Assembly: GCA_018257865.1 (NCBI GenBank)
Contig: JAEUBA010000106.1
Span: 23,139-87,138 of the forward strand
Length of the DNA stretch: 64,000 nt
DNA from: Stereocaulon alpinum
Taxonomy: Eukaryota; Ascomycota; Lecanoromycetes; Lecanorales; Stereocaulaceae
Reading direction: 5' to 3'
Shown here: positions 12,707 to 23,563 of the stretch, in pieces
How positions within the stretch are numbered: position 1 is the first letter of the stretch
Layout of the letters: the number at the start of each line of letters is the position of its first letter
The notes under the pieces: generated by a model
Databases searched by the model: none
Seen by the model: only the letters and a program-made list of their open reading frames with translations
What the model was told of the DNA's origin: nothing
Made by a program: the position numbers and the translations under genes

Positions 12707-13684
12707 ATGTCAAAGCGAACAACCTTCACCACAGTGACTGCGCTCCCTGCCGGTATCTCACGGGAAACGGTTCTTGAAACTCTCCACGACCACTTTGGGA
12801 TGATAGATCTCAATCCATTGGTAACGGAGCGCCACCCCATCAAACCTCCACCGGAAGCTACGCCAGAGGAGTTTAACTGTAAATGGTACTCCGTGACCGA
12901 TAAAGTCAACTATCTACCCGGCGGATTGTATTCAGGCAGCGTCACTTTCAACGGCTGCTTCCACGATCTTCCGGATGGCTTACAGACCCACATCTACGCG
13001 CCAATGGGCTTGAACATGAAGGGCAGGTGGACACTTGGGGGAACACTACCAGGAGAGCCGATAGCACCGGTTGAGATAGGCTTGGGTGTTCCAAAGACAG
13101 GGCTATGGCTTAGAGAAGATGTGGATATGAAATGCAACTTCGCGATGACTAAATTCGTGAGAGGAACGACGAAGAAGGCACACAGCACTTTGGTGAAGAG
13201 GCTGGTGGAGAAAGCGCACCTCATCGAGGCTCAGATACACAACAACGACCTTGCGCAGCAGCTTGCTTTCCGCGACCAGTACCCGCCCGACTACCATTCA
13301 CAGCTTACATCCCCTTCCGGAGGCGCATCCGCACCATATCCTGTCGACAAGCCTCTCCAGTCTCCCCCAACGTCCCCTACACTCGGCAGCCCACACGCCG
13401 GCCACTCGGCCCTGTCAGGTCGGCCCGTGTCGAGTCGGCCTGCGTCGAGTCAGGCGAGTCGCTACAGTGGAGAAAGCCAGTCGTACTACAATTCTGGGTA
13501 TCAAGACCACAGAATATCAGCATATGATAGAACATCAGCTTATGTTGCCCCTTTAAATCCGCATTCCCGCAATTCGTACGCCGCCCAAGCGCCAGCTCAG
13601 CAAAGCCCACCGCAATTCGTTGCAGAGCTCCCCTCGGACTCAAAGTCCCCAATGGAGCTTGACAATACACGTCACTATAGATGA
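12707..13684 (+). CDS. DUF7053-domain protein
   Basis: A single-exon protein of 325 residues. The N-terminal 190 residues match a widespread but uncharacterised fungal domain that I recognise as DUF7053: it opens with SKRTTFTTVTALPAGISRET, followed by HPIKPPPEATPEEF, a YLPGGLYSG strand, FHDLPDGLQTHIYAPMGL, KGRWTLGG and LREDVDMKCNFAMTKFV. Its beta-rich pattern suggests a START/SRPBCC-like lipid-binding fold, but that is inference. The C-terminal 130 residues are low-complexity (P, S, Q, Y rich) and likely disordered. The start is the only ATG before the conserved block. No signal peptide is present. The domain name is from memory of the family, and no function is established. Confidence 0.82.
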   Translation: MSKRTTFTTVTALPAGISRETVLETLHDHFGMIDLNPLVTERHPIKPPPEATPEEFNCKWYSVTDKVNYLPGGLYSGSVTFNGCFHDLPDGLQTHIYAPMGLNMKGRWTLGGTLPGEPIAPVEIGLGVPKTGLWLREDVDMKCNFAMTKFVRGTTKKAHSTLVKRLVEKAHLIEAQIHNNDLAQQLAFRDQYPPDYHSQLTSPSGGASAPYPVDKPLQSPPTSPTLGSPHAGHSALSGRPVSSRPASSQASRYSGESQSYYNSGYQDHRISAYDRTSAYVAPLNPHSRNSYAAQAPAQQSPPQFVAELPSDSKSPMELDNTRHYR

Positions 13685-14368
13685 TATCTCTATAAAGGTC
13701 TGGGCTTGATGCACTGCTCGATGACTTCAGTCTGGTCTTTGTCTCACCGTTGGCAACCCAGGCTGGTGGGGGAGAATTATGACAATTTCAGCGCCGGCCT
13801 TTGGAGCAATGACTTGGAGCCGTGGTTAGGCCTCCCTTGGTCGGCGAAATGCCTTGATGGCTTATTAATTCAATGCGGGAGTTCCCTGGGCGTTTTCGTA
13901 CGAGTTGCAGTATCTGATACCCAGACGATCTGGCTTCGATTGTCAGATATACGGTGTAATATGTGTTGAGGCGTTGCTTATCTGCTTTGATTCCGGGGAG
14001 CCAAAGTGCCACATGTGACATCATTAAATGTTCTACACAAGTTTTGAAAGAATTCGTGTGGAAATAGCAAATAAGGATCTGTTAGTATGTGGAGATATAT
14101 ATAGTGGACTAAACAGAGCTTGTGAACAAATGCGAAGGTACAAGTTCCTGAACAATTCTTGTCAGTGGACAACCAATCATTCCGACAAACATCTCGTAAG
14201 GGCCTATGTCTATTCTGGTACACGAAACCTCTCAACAGTAAAGATCTTGGCCATGTCCATAGGCCAAGACAATTGGCCTCACAAACGTAGCAACCACAAT
14301 GAAGACGCTTTGGGTCAATAGATTACAACCATACATGCCGCTTGAAAGCTGATACCCTACCTAAAGCT
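13685..14368. other. Intergenic, upstream of VPS39
   Basis: About 680 bp without a supported gene. Short open frames on both strands look random. Confidence 0.5.
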
Positions 14369-17300
14369 ATGTTGTCGGCCTTCGCAGCTCGGCCAGTTGT
14401 CGAGCTTAAGCCACGAGACAAGTCTAAGATCGAGTCAGTGCTTGCATATGGTATTCATCGTATCTGGGATACTTAGGAGATCCTGCTAACGCCGTCCTGC
14501 AGACGATCGTCTCCTCGTCGGCCTAAATACAGGCAGCCTGCGTGTTTACCGAGTCAACGAACACGTCGACGACCCTACCGACCAAGATGGCAGCGCTGCT
14601 GCTGAGGAAAGGCCAGCCTCTCGGTCAGGGACCAGGTCCGTTGAGCTGCTGCGTGAGCAAGAGAAGTTCTCGAGATACAAGGTGGAACAGCTGGCCGTAG
14701 TCAAGGAAGCCAAGATCCTACTGTCCCTTTCGAGTGGTCAAGTCCACGTCCACAACCAACAAAGCTATGAATTAAAAGAAACTTTGACAAAGGCAAAGGG
14801 AGCAGGCACATTTGCCGTGACGTCTGACACGGGGAGCGATGGGACTACGGTGTCAAGGCTCGCAGTGGCCGTCAAGAGGAGGCTCATACTTTGGACCTGG
14901 AAGAATGGCGAGCTTTCACCAGAGACCTCCGAGATCACTCTTGTCACAGGCATCAAGTCGTTGAACTGGGTTACGGCTACACGACTAGTTGCTGGTCTCA
15001 GCTCAAGCTACGTCCTGGTGGATGTCGAGACATCTGCGATTACGGACATCGTGGGCCCTGGTAGTATTGGGGGCGCACCGGGACAGGATGGGGGACGGTT
15101 CTCTGGGGCTGGTGTGGCCAGTATGAGCTATCTAGGAATGAGTGCCCCTTCGCCGCTTGCAACTCGGCTAGGGCAAGGGGAGATACTACTTGCAAGAGAC
15201 ATCAACACACTCTTCATTGATACAGATGGTGGTTCCCTTGGACGACGGCAGATACCATGGTCCGTCGCCCCCGAAGCTGTTGGCTATTCATATCCGTATT
15301 TGATCGCCCTTCAATCAGGCAAAGGCACGCTCGAAGTCAGGAACCCAGAGACTTTAAGCCTACTTCAAATGATACCCCTTGCCTCTGCCAATCAACTTCA
15401 CATACCTCAGCCCAATGCCCTGTTGGCGGCTTCTGGTCGAGGATTTCTTGTGCTCAGCGACCGCTGTGTCTGGTGGATGATGGCTCGGGACTACGATGCT
15501 CAGGTTGATACTCTGGTCGACCGAGGAAGGCTAGATGAAGCGATTAGTCTGTTGGGTATGCTAGATGACGCATTGTTGAAAGACAAGGGAAGTCGGATGA
15601 GTGAAGTAAAGATGTTGAAAGCTCAACACCTCTTCGATCAGCGCAAGTATCGAGATGCAATTGATCTATTTACGGAGGTTCTGGCACCTCCGGAGAGAGT
15701 TATCAGGCTGTATCCTCCTTTTGTCGCTGGTAATGCCTCAGCCTTGTCTCCCAAACCGGACAAGAATGACCAAACTGAAATGCCGTCTGACACGGATGAT
15801 GTATCTGGTAGCAAAGACCCTCTAGAGGCAGACATACTGGCCAAGAAGTCGAGCAAGGGCAGTGCTGAGGATGCCAACGAGACCAATAAGAACTCCGATC
15901 CAAACAAAGAGCTTGGTCAGTCCCATATCATCCAAGCGAATTGAAATGGTATACTGACATATCTTGTAGAGGGCAAAGATCTAAAGACGGCTTCTGAGGA
16001 GCTGCGAGGCTTCCTAGTGCAAGCTAGGACCAAATTGAAGAAAGTTCTAAACCCTGATGGAGATGTAAAAGCTGATGTATTGGACACCATGCCCCAGGCA
16101 GAAGTTGCAGAAATTGCAGCGTTACTCGGCAAAAAATCAATCGATGCATCTGTAGACCAAGAAGAGCTACTTCGGGTAGCGAAGATGGTGGACTCTACGT
16201 TGTTTCGAGTCTATATGTTCGTTAGCCCATCTTTCGCTGGACCGCTGTTTCGCATCGATAATTTCTGCGATCCAGACGTGGTCAATGAGAAGCTTATCGA
16301 GGCCGGTCGCTACAATGATTTAGTGGATTTCTTCTATGGCAAAAAGCTCCATCGCCAAGCCCTGGAAATGTTGAAGACATATGGGAACGTTTATCAAGCC
16401 AGCGAAGACGCTCCTCAGCTTGCTGGGCCTCAGAGGACTGCGTTATACTTACAGAGCCTTCCGCCAGAGCAGATTGACCTCATTCTTCATTTCGCGGAGT
16501 GGCCTTTACGGCGGAACCCAGAGCTTGGCATGGAGGTGTTTTTGGCAGATACAGAGAATGCTGAAACATTGCCGCGACTGCCAGTGCTCGAGTTCCTGCA
16601 GAAAGTCGACGACCAGCTCGCTGTAAAGTACCTTGAGCATATTATCCATGAGCTCAACGACACAACCCCAGACTTCCATCAGCGACTGGTCAATATCTAC
16701 ATAGACAGACTCAAGTCGAATGATTTCGAGACTGACGACGAGCGGAGAAGGTGGAAAGAAAAGACCCTCGACTTTTTGAAAACCAGTCGCTACTACCAGG
16801 CATACAAAGTGCTAGGTCAGCTGCCCAAAGATAGTAAGTTATCGCCGCCTAATCAGACCTTGGTACGAGCTGCTGCTGATCCTGCGTGCGGTACCAGACC
16901 CGAACCTCTACGAAGCAAGGGCGATTGTACTTAGTAACATGGGTCAGCACAAGCAAGCATTGGACATTTACGTCTTCCAGCTTCAAGACGCGGAGAAAGC
17001 TGAGGAGTAAGTTTATGTTCTATTAATACCTTGGATTTGCTTGCTGACGCCTGCTTAGATACTGCAATCAGATCTACTACAACGAAACATCTCGGGCCAC
17101 ATCGCCTAAGCAGTTTAGTCGATCGTCGATTGCAGACCCTGAAGATGTGCCTCCATCGATATATCACACCCTGCTTTCCCTATACGTGTCCCCACCACCA
17201 CCACACAAGCCTCAATGGGGTCCAGCACTCAACATCCTTGCGAAGCACGGTGCACGCATGCCAGCTTCCTCCACCTTGAATCTAATCCCAGAGAATCTCC

Positions 17301-17647
17301 CGGTCAAAGAGCTCGAATCGTACTTCCGAGGCAGAATACGCTCAGCTAACACGATTGTCAATGAAGGAAAGATCGTAGTTGGCCTCCGGAGCACTGTTGC
17401 CTTTGCGGAAGAAGCAAAAGTCCGTCTTGGTGATGGCATACCGGGAGGCAACGGTGGTAGAAATCGGAGAGTCGTTATCACTGAGGAACGAGTATGTGGT
17501 GTTTGTTACAAGCGGTTCGGAGGTAGTGCTATCAAGGTCCTTCCTGAGTATGTCCGCGCTGCAACTTCTCATAATGAGATGAAGACCATACTGACTCGAG
17601 CCCATCACAGCAATACTGTTGTTCATTACGGCTGCTCGACTCGGTAA
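14369..17647 (+). CDS. VPS39: HOPS complex subunit Vps39/Vam6, six exons
   Basis: This HOPS tethering subunit drives vacuole and late-endosome fusion and binds the Rab Ypt7. Exons are 14369-14450, 14503-15915, 15970-16833, 16898-17006, 17059-17547 and 17611-17647, giving 997 residues with every junction in phase. The N-terminal CNH domain opens with LVGLNTGSLRVYRV and continues to about residue 290. The middle is helical clathrin-repeat-like sequence with YEARAIVLSNMGQHKQALDI across exon 4. The C-terminal Vps39 zinc-binding region has CGVCYKRFG near residue 967 and HYGC at the end. Exon 1 is short and was placed by a GTATTC donor, TGCTAAC branch and TGCAG acceptor. The last intron (63 bp) has no stop in frame; it was called because splicing restores the conserved LP-D-NTVVHYGC. 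Confidence 0.92.
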
Positions 17648-17796
17648 CATCGAAGCCAGCAGTGCACAAGCCTGAGATGAGCTCGTGGAAGGATGTTGTG
17701 GTCCCGGCTCAATTGATACATATACCCAAATCACGATTTCCGCGCAACTAACTGATTCGTCTGCATTGGGCCCAGACGTAGATAGCTGAATCCTTG

Positions 17797-18099
17797 TCAG
17801 CCCTCATTCTCCATACGCTCCTCCCCGTAATTGTCTTCCTCGGCTTTGTCGTCTGCCTTCAATCCAGCACTGGCAGCAAGAGCCTTATCCTCTGCCATCT
17901 TCGTAGTCAAAAACCCATTGACATCCTGTTGTAGCTGTACGATTGAATTCCTGAGCGCTGAAAGGTAGGCAGTCTTCTCCTTAGTAGATGTGACTGAGGC
18001 CGGGGGTAGAGGGTGGGAGAGAGTTTTGGACGACGTCGGACTTGTGTAGGATGCTTGGAGGGTCGAAGCAGAAGCTGGGCTGTCTGGAGCCGGGGCCAT
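17797..18099 (-). CDS. GON7: EKC/KEOPS complex subunit Gon7
   Basis: A small fungal KEOPS subunit of 100 residues, single exon. KEOPS makes the t6A modification of ANN-decoding tRNAs and supports telomere maintenance. Family features are the LQASYTSPTSSKTLSHPLPP block near residues 14-33, the helix KTAYLSALRNSIVQLQQDVN followed by FLTTKMAEDK, and the acidic tail ending in EEDNYGEE. Length and order match fungal Gon7. It converges with VPS39 (150 bp between stops) and is divergent from the HbrB gene across 312 bp. The family is poorly conserved, so the call rests on the pattern rather than catalytic residues. Confidence 0.85.
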   Translation of the reverse strand: MAPAPDSPASASTLQASYTSPTSSKTLSHPLPPASVTSTKEKTAYLSALRNSIVQLQQDVNGFLTTKMAEDKALAASAGLKADDKAEEDNYGEERMENEG

Positions 18100-18411
18100 G
18101 GCTGCAGCGCAGGGAGGCGAGCTCTTGAGTGCTTCAAGTCAGTTGTGCGATGAAGGAGGAAGCAAGGTTCAAGATAGAGATATTTGTTAGTGGCGCAAAC
18201 CCTAAGGCCCCCACTGCGCGGCTCAACTTCTAGTACTTTTTGATGTCAGATCAACACTCAGATTCTCCTCCAGCTTCTGGCACAAGATGTGCTTTGCATC
18301 TGAGGCTGGAGATGCACATATCAAGCTCGAATTGCTCCGAAGCTGGGCCTGAAGCAGGCTGAAATCCGCCGCTCATTGTCTCACCTCCGGACCCAGTTTT
18401 GTATACAAGCC
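18100..18411. promoter_or_regulatory. Divergent GON7 / HbrB intergenic region
   Basis: This 312-bp spacer separates the two start codons and must hold both promoters. I see no clear TATA box. Confidence 0.45.
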
Positions 18412-20790
18412 ATGAATTCCTCCAACTACCGGCGCCCTGGCGCATTCTCTCCACGCCGACCCTCCTCTCCAGGCCTCTTCTCAGCTCAACCTCGTCCCCA
18501 TAGCAGTGGTGCGTCCGATCTGAGCGACTCCTCGAGCTCCTCCCAGGTCACCGCTCACTCACGCGAGACACGCTCGCCCCAACCCCAACAGCAATCGCAA
18601 CTTGGGCGCCCATTCTTTGCGTCTAATAACTCCAATTCTAGCACATCTTCTATCAACAACTTCTCCAGGCCGTCGCCCAATCGGCAATTCTCTAGCGAGC
18701 TTCCCTTACGAGCCCCGCCTCAGACCCAACCGCATAGACGGCAGCATTCGCAGGGGTTCTTCGAACCTTCTCTACCTACTGCTACACTCTCAGATCAGTC
18801 GGCCATGACGAATCTGAGTGCTTCTCAGATAGCGGCTCAAGCTGCAATGCAGCATCAGACCTCCTCCCAACAGCATACTAGGCAACGCTCGATCACCATA
18901 CCAAGTCCTAACGAGAGTCCCCCTGGGACAGTTAATGGAAGACGGAAACCACCTCCTATCCAGACTGCATCGTCAGACAGTAGTATAAGAAAAGTAAATG
19001 GGCCCCAAACGCCAGGAAGACAGTATTACAATGGGGCTATTGGGGGCCACTCGGCTGCAGCTACCACGGCTGCAAATGTTGTCTTTCCTCGAAGCGCTCA
19101 CGTGTCGCCCGTGCTTCCTGCCTTTGAGCCGCCGGAGAAGGAACATAAGCTGAAGACGGAGAAGTCCAAGATGAAGTTGTTCTCAAAGCCAAAGAGTGGA
19201 TCTAGTAAGGACGCGGAGAAGGACAGGCCATTACCATCACCTAACAAGATCGGGCCTTCGGGCCCAAGTGGACTGAAGAACATGGTCAATCCTTCTGTCA
19301 CAAGCCTTGCTGATTCTTTGGCCTCTGGGGCTTCCTCTATCTACTCTACAAATAACGCTTCGACATCTACGTTGGTGCCTACGGAACGGCAGAACACTAT
19401 TGAGAAAGAGAAGGCACACAAACATCATTTCCTATCACGGCAGAAGAACAAGTTGAAAGACAAGATCGTCGATGACCATGCACTTTCTCTCTCCTCGGCA
19501 TCAAGTAATTCCAAGCCCATCGATCCCAATGCTCCATCCTCACTATACTCCTTTGCAGCTGCACCCGCAAGTCCAGCGTCGAGCTCGTTCAGTGGGCTGG
19601 ACCTTCGGCATGGCGGTCGAGCACTACGAGAAAAGAAGAAGGAAGAGAAAGCGTTGCCATACGCTCCACCATTCGCTCCCAAGAAGGCAGATATCGACAG
19701 AGTAGACTGGGCAACTGGCGGAGCATTGAGTGGAACGATCCCGACAGGTGCTCATGGAGAAGTGGCCAACCAAGCAACTCTACAAGGGTTTGGGTTGAAC
19801 AACATGCGGCCAGAAGACGTGTGGGACTTTTTAAAAGCAAAGCTACTGATCATTTTCGAAAACGAGGAGCTGCGCATACCAGTCGAAGACCTCAACAGAC
19901 TAGTCACAATCCACATACAACGATGCATCGTAAAGCGCGTACCAACCGTAATCATGGAAGACCTCCGCGAACTACTCCAATCCGGCTTCAGATACCTAGA
20001 CCAAACCCTCCGCGGCGTCCCAGACCACCGCCTCGTACCGCACCTAGTAGAAATGTGGTTATTCGTCTTCGGCAACATCCTCCCCTACATGCAAGCCGTC
20101 TTCCTGCCCCTCGACCTCGAATTTAAAGGCCACGGCACCCTAATGACATCCGCCGAAGCCGCCGACTTCTGGGGCGCAAACCCCGACTCCACAGACCACG
20201 CCTTCGGAAACGAACTCGATGTCCGCCGCATCGTCCTCCTCTCCTACCGCGACAACGTCATCCTAGCACACTACGAAGCTCTCAAAGCTACATTCTCCCG
20301 CCTCAGCCTCGATAGCATAAATGTCGGCGTCAGCCCTGTCGTCGACTCCTTCGATGGCGTCGTAGGCGGGCGCCCAGGCACAGCCGGTAGCTTAGATCCC
20401 GGCATCTCAAGCTTCAATTCCCAAGGCTCCACACTCCTAGGCGACGGCGGCCGCAGTCGCGCCACCTCCAACCTCTCCGCACCCGAACTCCCCTCCTTCG
20501 GCTCCCCCTCCACCCGCAGTGTCCGCCCCGTAGGACCACCCGATAGTTCGCAAGTAACAGAGACGGTCGGGCGCATGCTGCAGTGTGTGAGTGTGCTGGC
20601 AAGCGTACAGAGTGGTGATGATGCGCAGGGGAAGATGGAGGATTTGGCCAAGGCGTTGAAGTTGAATTGGTTGGGGAGGGGGCGGACGGGGAGGAATCGG
20701 AGGGGGTTTGTGGGGGGGAGGGTTAGGGTTGAGAGGCAGAGGAGTGGGGAGGAGGGGGGGAGGGAGGGGAGGGTGGAGAGTCGGTTGTAG
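18412..20790 (+). CDS. hbrB: HbrB family protein, putative TORC2 subunit (Bit61/PRR5 type)
   Basis: HbrB is the filamentous-fungal counterpart of yeast Bit61 and human PRR5, accessory subunits of TOR complex 2; its loss causes hyperbranched hyphae in Aspergillus. The model is one exon of 792 residues starting at the first ATG (18412), before MNSSNYRRPGAFSPRRPSS. Residues 1-440 are low-complexity S/P/Q-rich. The HbrB domain spans about 460-645: RPEDVWDFLKAKLLIIFENE, EDLNRLVTIHIQRCI, GFRYLDQTLRGVP, LVEMWLFVFGNILPYMQAVF, LPLDLEF and VRRIVLLSYRDNVILAHYEA. After residue 700 the DNA becomes very G-rich and the protein ends in an R/G/E tail. An intron that removes part of this tail cannot be excluded. 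Codon use in the domain is strongly C-ending. Confidence 0.9.
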   Translation: MNSSNYRRPGAFSPRRPSSPGLFSAQPRPHSSGASDLSDSSSSSQVTAHSRETRSPQPQQQSQLGRPFFASNNSNSSTSSINNFSRPSPNRQFSSELPLRAPPQTQPHRRQHSQGFFEPSLPTATLSDQSAMTNLSASQIAAQAAMQHQTSSQQHTRQRSITIPSPNESPPGTVNGRRKPPPIQTASSDSSIRKVNGPQTPGRQYYNGAIGGHSAAATTAANVVFPRSAHVSPVLPAFEPPEKEHKLKTEKSKMKLFSKPKSGSSKDAEKDRPLPSPNKIGPSGPSGLKNMVNPSVTSLADSLASGASSIYSTNNASTSTLVPTERQNTIEKEKAHKHHFLSRQKNKLKDKIVDDHALSLSSASSNSKPIDPNAPSSLYSFAAAPASPASSSFSGLDLRHGGRALREKKKEEKALPYAPPFAPKKADIDRVDWATGGALSGTIPTGAHGEVANQATLQGFGLNNMRPEDVWDFLKAKLLIIFENEELRIPVEDLNRLVTIHIQRCIVKRVPTVIMEDLRELLQSGFRYLDQTLRGVPDHRLVPHLVEMWLFVFGNILPYMQAVFLPLDLEFKGHGTLMTSAEAADFWGANPDSTDHAFGNELDVRRIVLLSYRDNVILAHYEALKATFSRLSLDSINVGVSPVVDSFDGVVGGRPGTAGSLDPGISSFNSQGSTLLGDGGRSRATSNLSAPELPSFGSPSTRSVRPVGPPDSSQVTETVGRMLQCVSVLASVQSGDDAQGKMEDLAKALKLNWLGRGRTGRNRRGFVGGRVRVERQRSGEEGGREGRVESRL

Positions 20791-21629
20791 ATGGGTGGGG
20801 GTATGTGTATGTTGTGGGGTGCATGATGTGAAGGGATCGGCCTGGCCTGGCATGGCATGGCATATTGAGCGTGGGATAGCGTATGATACCCATTTTTTAG
20901 CAATAACTTCTACCTCCATCGGGTTTTCCTGATTGCGTGTTAACGAGGGTCTTCCCACCCTGTCTTGCTAGACATCATGTCCAAGTCCCTCGAAACTCCA
21001 CCATCCTGATCCCCTCCCTTCTGCCGCCCCAAGCCATGATTCAAAGCCATCAAGCATGCCGTCCGTATCAGTCTTCCCCTATGGTCTTCTTCCACAAATC
21101 CACTCAACATTCCCAATGTCGTCCGTAGTAGCTCTACCTGTAATCTTTCTAGCGAACTCAGTCGACAGTTCCCCAGTCACTTCACCCGAGCGTCCATGTC
21201 GCCAGCTTTGCTGACTGTGTGTCCGTTTGTAATGCGCATGATAGTAGCGATTGTTCCGGCAAGAGATCGTAATGAGCCACTTGGTACTTCTCTCGAAGCC
21301 ATGAGTTGTTGCCACGTCCAGGAGAACTTGCTCAACACACATCTCCCTTCGCATAACCTCTCGGCCGCTAGGCAATCTGATATTGGGAATCTCCGTAGCC
21401 GCGCCAAGCACTCTACACGCGGTCATCGCATTGCAACGATGAGGAACTATACCCATTTGGGGTGTTCCTGTCTGATTGTTGGACGTCGCTGTTCAACCTC
21501 ACCCCATGCCAGATGGTACCGGTGGTAACCGAGCTCATGCCGGATCACGATAGTAGTGACAGATCACGCGTTCAACATTCGCGGTCTGTAAACATGAGCA
21601 TGTTCATGTTCGTATGCCAGGGTAACAGC
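20791..21629. other. Intergenic, no supported gene
   Basis: About 840 bp between two converging genes. A 125-codon minus-strand frame at 21079-21456 has no recognisable domain. The first 60 bases are G-rich. Confidence 0.5.
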
Positions 21630-22868
21630 TCACCCGTAGTATGTAGGTGGAGCATTGAACCTGTTGAACAGCGCACGTGGCCTCGCAGCTGGCGCAGCGG
21701 GTGTCGCGGCTGCTACATCACCAGCACTGATAGTACTGCTCCTAGTCGCTGTCTCAAAAGCAGTATCCGCTGCCTCCTGCCTCGCTGCCTCTGCCGCTTC
21801 TTCCTCCTTAGCCGCGTCCTCAGCCGCTAATTTCGACGCGGGGCGAGCGCGGTAGGTAAGTAGGACGACGTAGTAATAGAGGAAATCCTCAAATCCTAGG
21901 TCTTCTGTCTCCGAGTTCGAGCGGGGTGTAGTGGAAACTGGCGAGTGATTCTGTCTACTCGGTTGTCTTGTAAACTGTAAAGCAGCTGGAATGGCCGGCG
22001 CGTTGAGTCCTTTGAAGTGTTTTGAGCCCGCCCATGAACTCTTTTCCGTAGCGCCTTCATCCAGAACAAGCACATTGCCATCACCCAATGGAATCTTCCA
22101 CGTAGCAGCCTTATCCACACTAGCATCAAGTTCCGTCCTCTTCCTCTCGGTGGTCTCCAACTCCAACTCCAACACCTTGAGCCCTTTGAAGTTCTGGAAC
22201 CTCTCTCCCCAACTTCCCTTCTCAAACTCTTCTTTCTCCCCAATCCAATCTCCCACCCTCGCCCTTCCCTTCCTCTTCGGGTCTAAGGCAAGCGGACTAT
22301 TCTCCCCGAGAAGATTATACCACCAATCCGTATGCCTGACCGTGATCCGCAATCTCTGCATACATCCCTCTGGCCAACTCTTACTAAAACTCAACCATTG
22401 ATCTTTCCAATCCTCGAGCCAGAATTGCTGGCAGAAGATATGGACGTCACGTATTGCGTTGCGCTGGCGGCATTTCATTCGGCCGTCGAGTAGGTAGTTG
22501 GCAGCACCTGGGGGGATGCGGCTGCGCTCAACGCCCCATACCACATGCTCGTTCAGCTGCAGAGGAAGGAGGACGGTCTCCAGATAGACGCGTCTGCAAG
22601 TGAGCAGTAGATTGACGGCGCATACTCTTGCGTGGGTGTAGCCTGGTCGGTACCAGTAGGAGTTTATAGAGTAGGGCTTGGTGTCGTCGGGGGTAGCGAG
22701 GAGCGCGTAGTAGTAGATTTCTGTTCGGATTTCGGCTGGGAGAGAAGTGAACAGGGGAGAGGCGATTTGGGGGTTTATGTAGGGACGGGTTGTGATCTTG
22801 TCGATAGCTGTGGGCTTGGAGGCTTCGTGGAGGGCACGACGGTGGCGGAGGTAGGTTCGGGGTCCCAT
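21630..22868 (-). CDS. Hypothetical F-box-like / 2EXR-type protein
   Basis: A single-exon protein of 412 residues. The segment SPLFTSLPAEIRTEIYYYAL (near residue 38) is the short F-box-like opening typical of the large Dothideomycete and Sordariomycete families annotated 2EXR or DUF7730. It is followed by NLLLTCRRVYLETVLLPLQL, also typical of them. The remainder has tryptophan-rich LEDWKDQWLSFSKSWPEG and the beta-type LKVLELELETTERK. Residues 345-385 are a K/E/A-rich probable coiled coil, and the C-terminus is alanine/proline-rich. The function is unknown; if it is an F-box protein it would be an SCF adaptor, which is inference. A polypurine heptamer array lies about 200 bp upstream of the start. 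Confidence 0.75.
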   Translation of the reverse strand: MGPRTYLRHRRALHEASKPTAIDKITTRPYINPQIASPLFTSLPAEIRTEIYYYALLATPDDTKPYSINSYWYRPGYTHARVCAVNLLLTCRRVYLETVLLPLQLNEHVVWGVERSRIPPGAANYLLDGRMKCRQRNAIRDVHIFCQQFWLEDWKDQWLSFSKSWPEGCMQRLRITVRHTDWWYNLLGENSPLALDPKRKGRARVGDWIGEKEEFEKGSWGERFQNFKGLKVLELELETTERKRTELDASVDKAATWKIPLGDGNVLVLDEGATEKSSWAGSKHFKGLNAPAIPAALQFTRQPSRQNHSPVSTTPRSNSETEDLGFEDFLYYYVVLLTYRARPASKLAAEDAAKEEEAAEAARQEAADTAFETATRSSTISAGDVAAATPAAPAARPRALFNRFNAPPTYYG

Positions 22869-23563
22869 TGCTATTGAAAGGAGTGTTGCAATGAGTTTGT
22901 TAGGATGGGTGTGGTTGGGTGTGGTGTGGTGATTCTTGAAATACTGTTTCTTAACTGGGGATCAAGTGGTACAAGGTCAGGATGAATGGCAGTGTTTCTG
23001 TAACGGTGCATTGCTGTGTTTTGGTATCATAGTTCTAGGGCGGCATCTTCCAGGCCGAGAGCCTCTTTCCTCTTTCCTCTTTCCTCTTTCCTCTTTCCTC
23101 TTTCCTCTTTCCTCTTTCCTCTTTCCTCTTTCCTCTTTTCTCTTTCCGTCGTCACCATTCAAGCCTCTTGCGAAGCTTTCCACATGGGCCAATGGCCTCC
23201 GACGCTGTCGATCCTCTTCTGTTGTTCAATTGGTCGCATTGGTAGCTATCACTGAATAGGGCAGCCACGATGACGATCACTTACCCAAATCGGTACTAGC
23301 CCAAAACCTAAGAGCGTTCTTTGATTGGTTCAATAATTAATGGATCGCCGGTAGAGAATGATCAACGTTTTCCCGAATCCCACTTGACTACTTTTGATCC
23401 TTATGATACACATCTTGTTTTATGTCTCACCAAAATAACTCCCACGCCAACGCTTATTTGAAACGCTTTTTCACTGTGCCAGTCCCAACCGCTCTTTGAC
23501 GACAACTGTCTCATAACAACTAGCTCATTGAGTGCAGCCTGTGATCCCTGATCCGCTGATCGT
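22869..23563. other. Intergenic, contains a heptamer array
   Basis: About 700 bp between the starts and ends of two minus-strand genes. The only notable content is the CTCTTTC array at 23063-23147. Confidence 0.6.
23063..23147. repeat. Tandem CTCTTTC heptamer array, about 12 copies
   Basis: About twelve head-to-tail copies of the 7-base unit CTCTTTC, one of them altered to CTCTTTT. All pyrimidine is on the plus strand, so GAAAGAG on the minus strand. It lies about 195 bp upstream of the minus-strand start at 22868. Open frames through it (EERGKRK repeats) are artefacts of the repeat. Confidence 0.95.

Noticed and set aside
20271..20903. 210-codon minus-strand frame
   Set aside because: It lies antisense to the HbrB coding region, in phase with strong codon bias of that gene; proline/leucine content is a mirror effect.
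21079..21456. Possible metalloprotease (Atp23-like) fragment
   Set aside because: Isolated HEL and ATEI-like words appear in different frames on the minus strand, but no continuous domain or zinc motif can be assembled.
23063..23147. CRISPR-like or minisatellite array with spacers
   Set aside because: The 7-bp unit has no spacers and the organism is a fungus; it is a simple tandem repeat.
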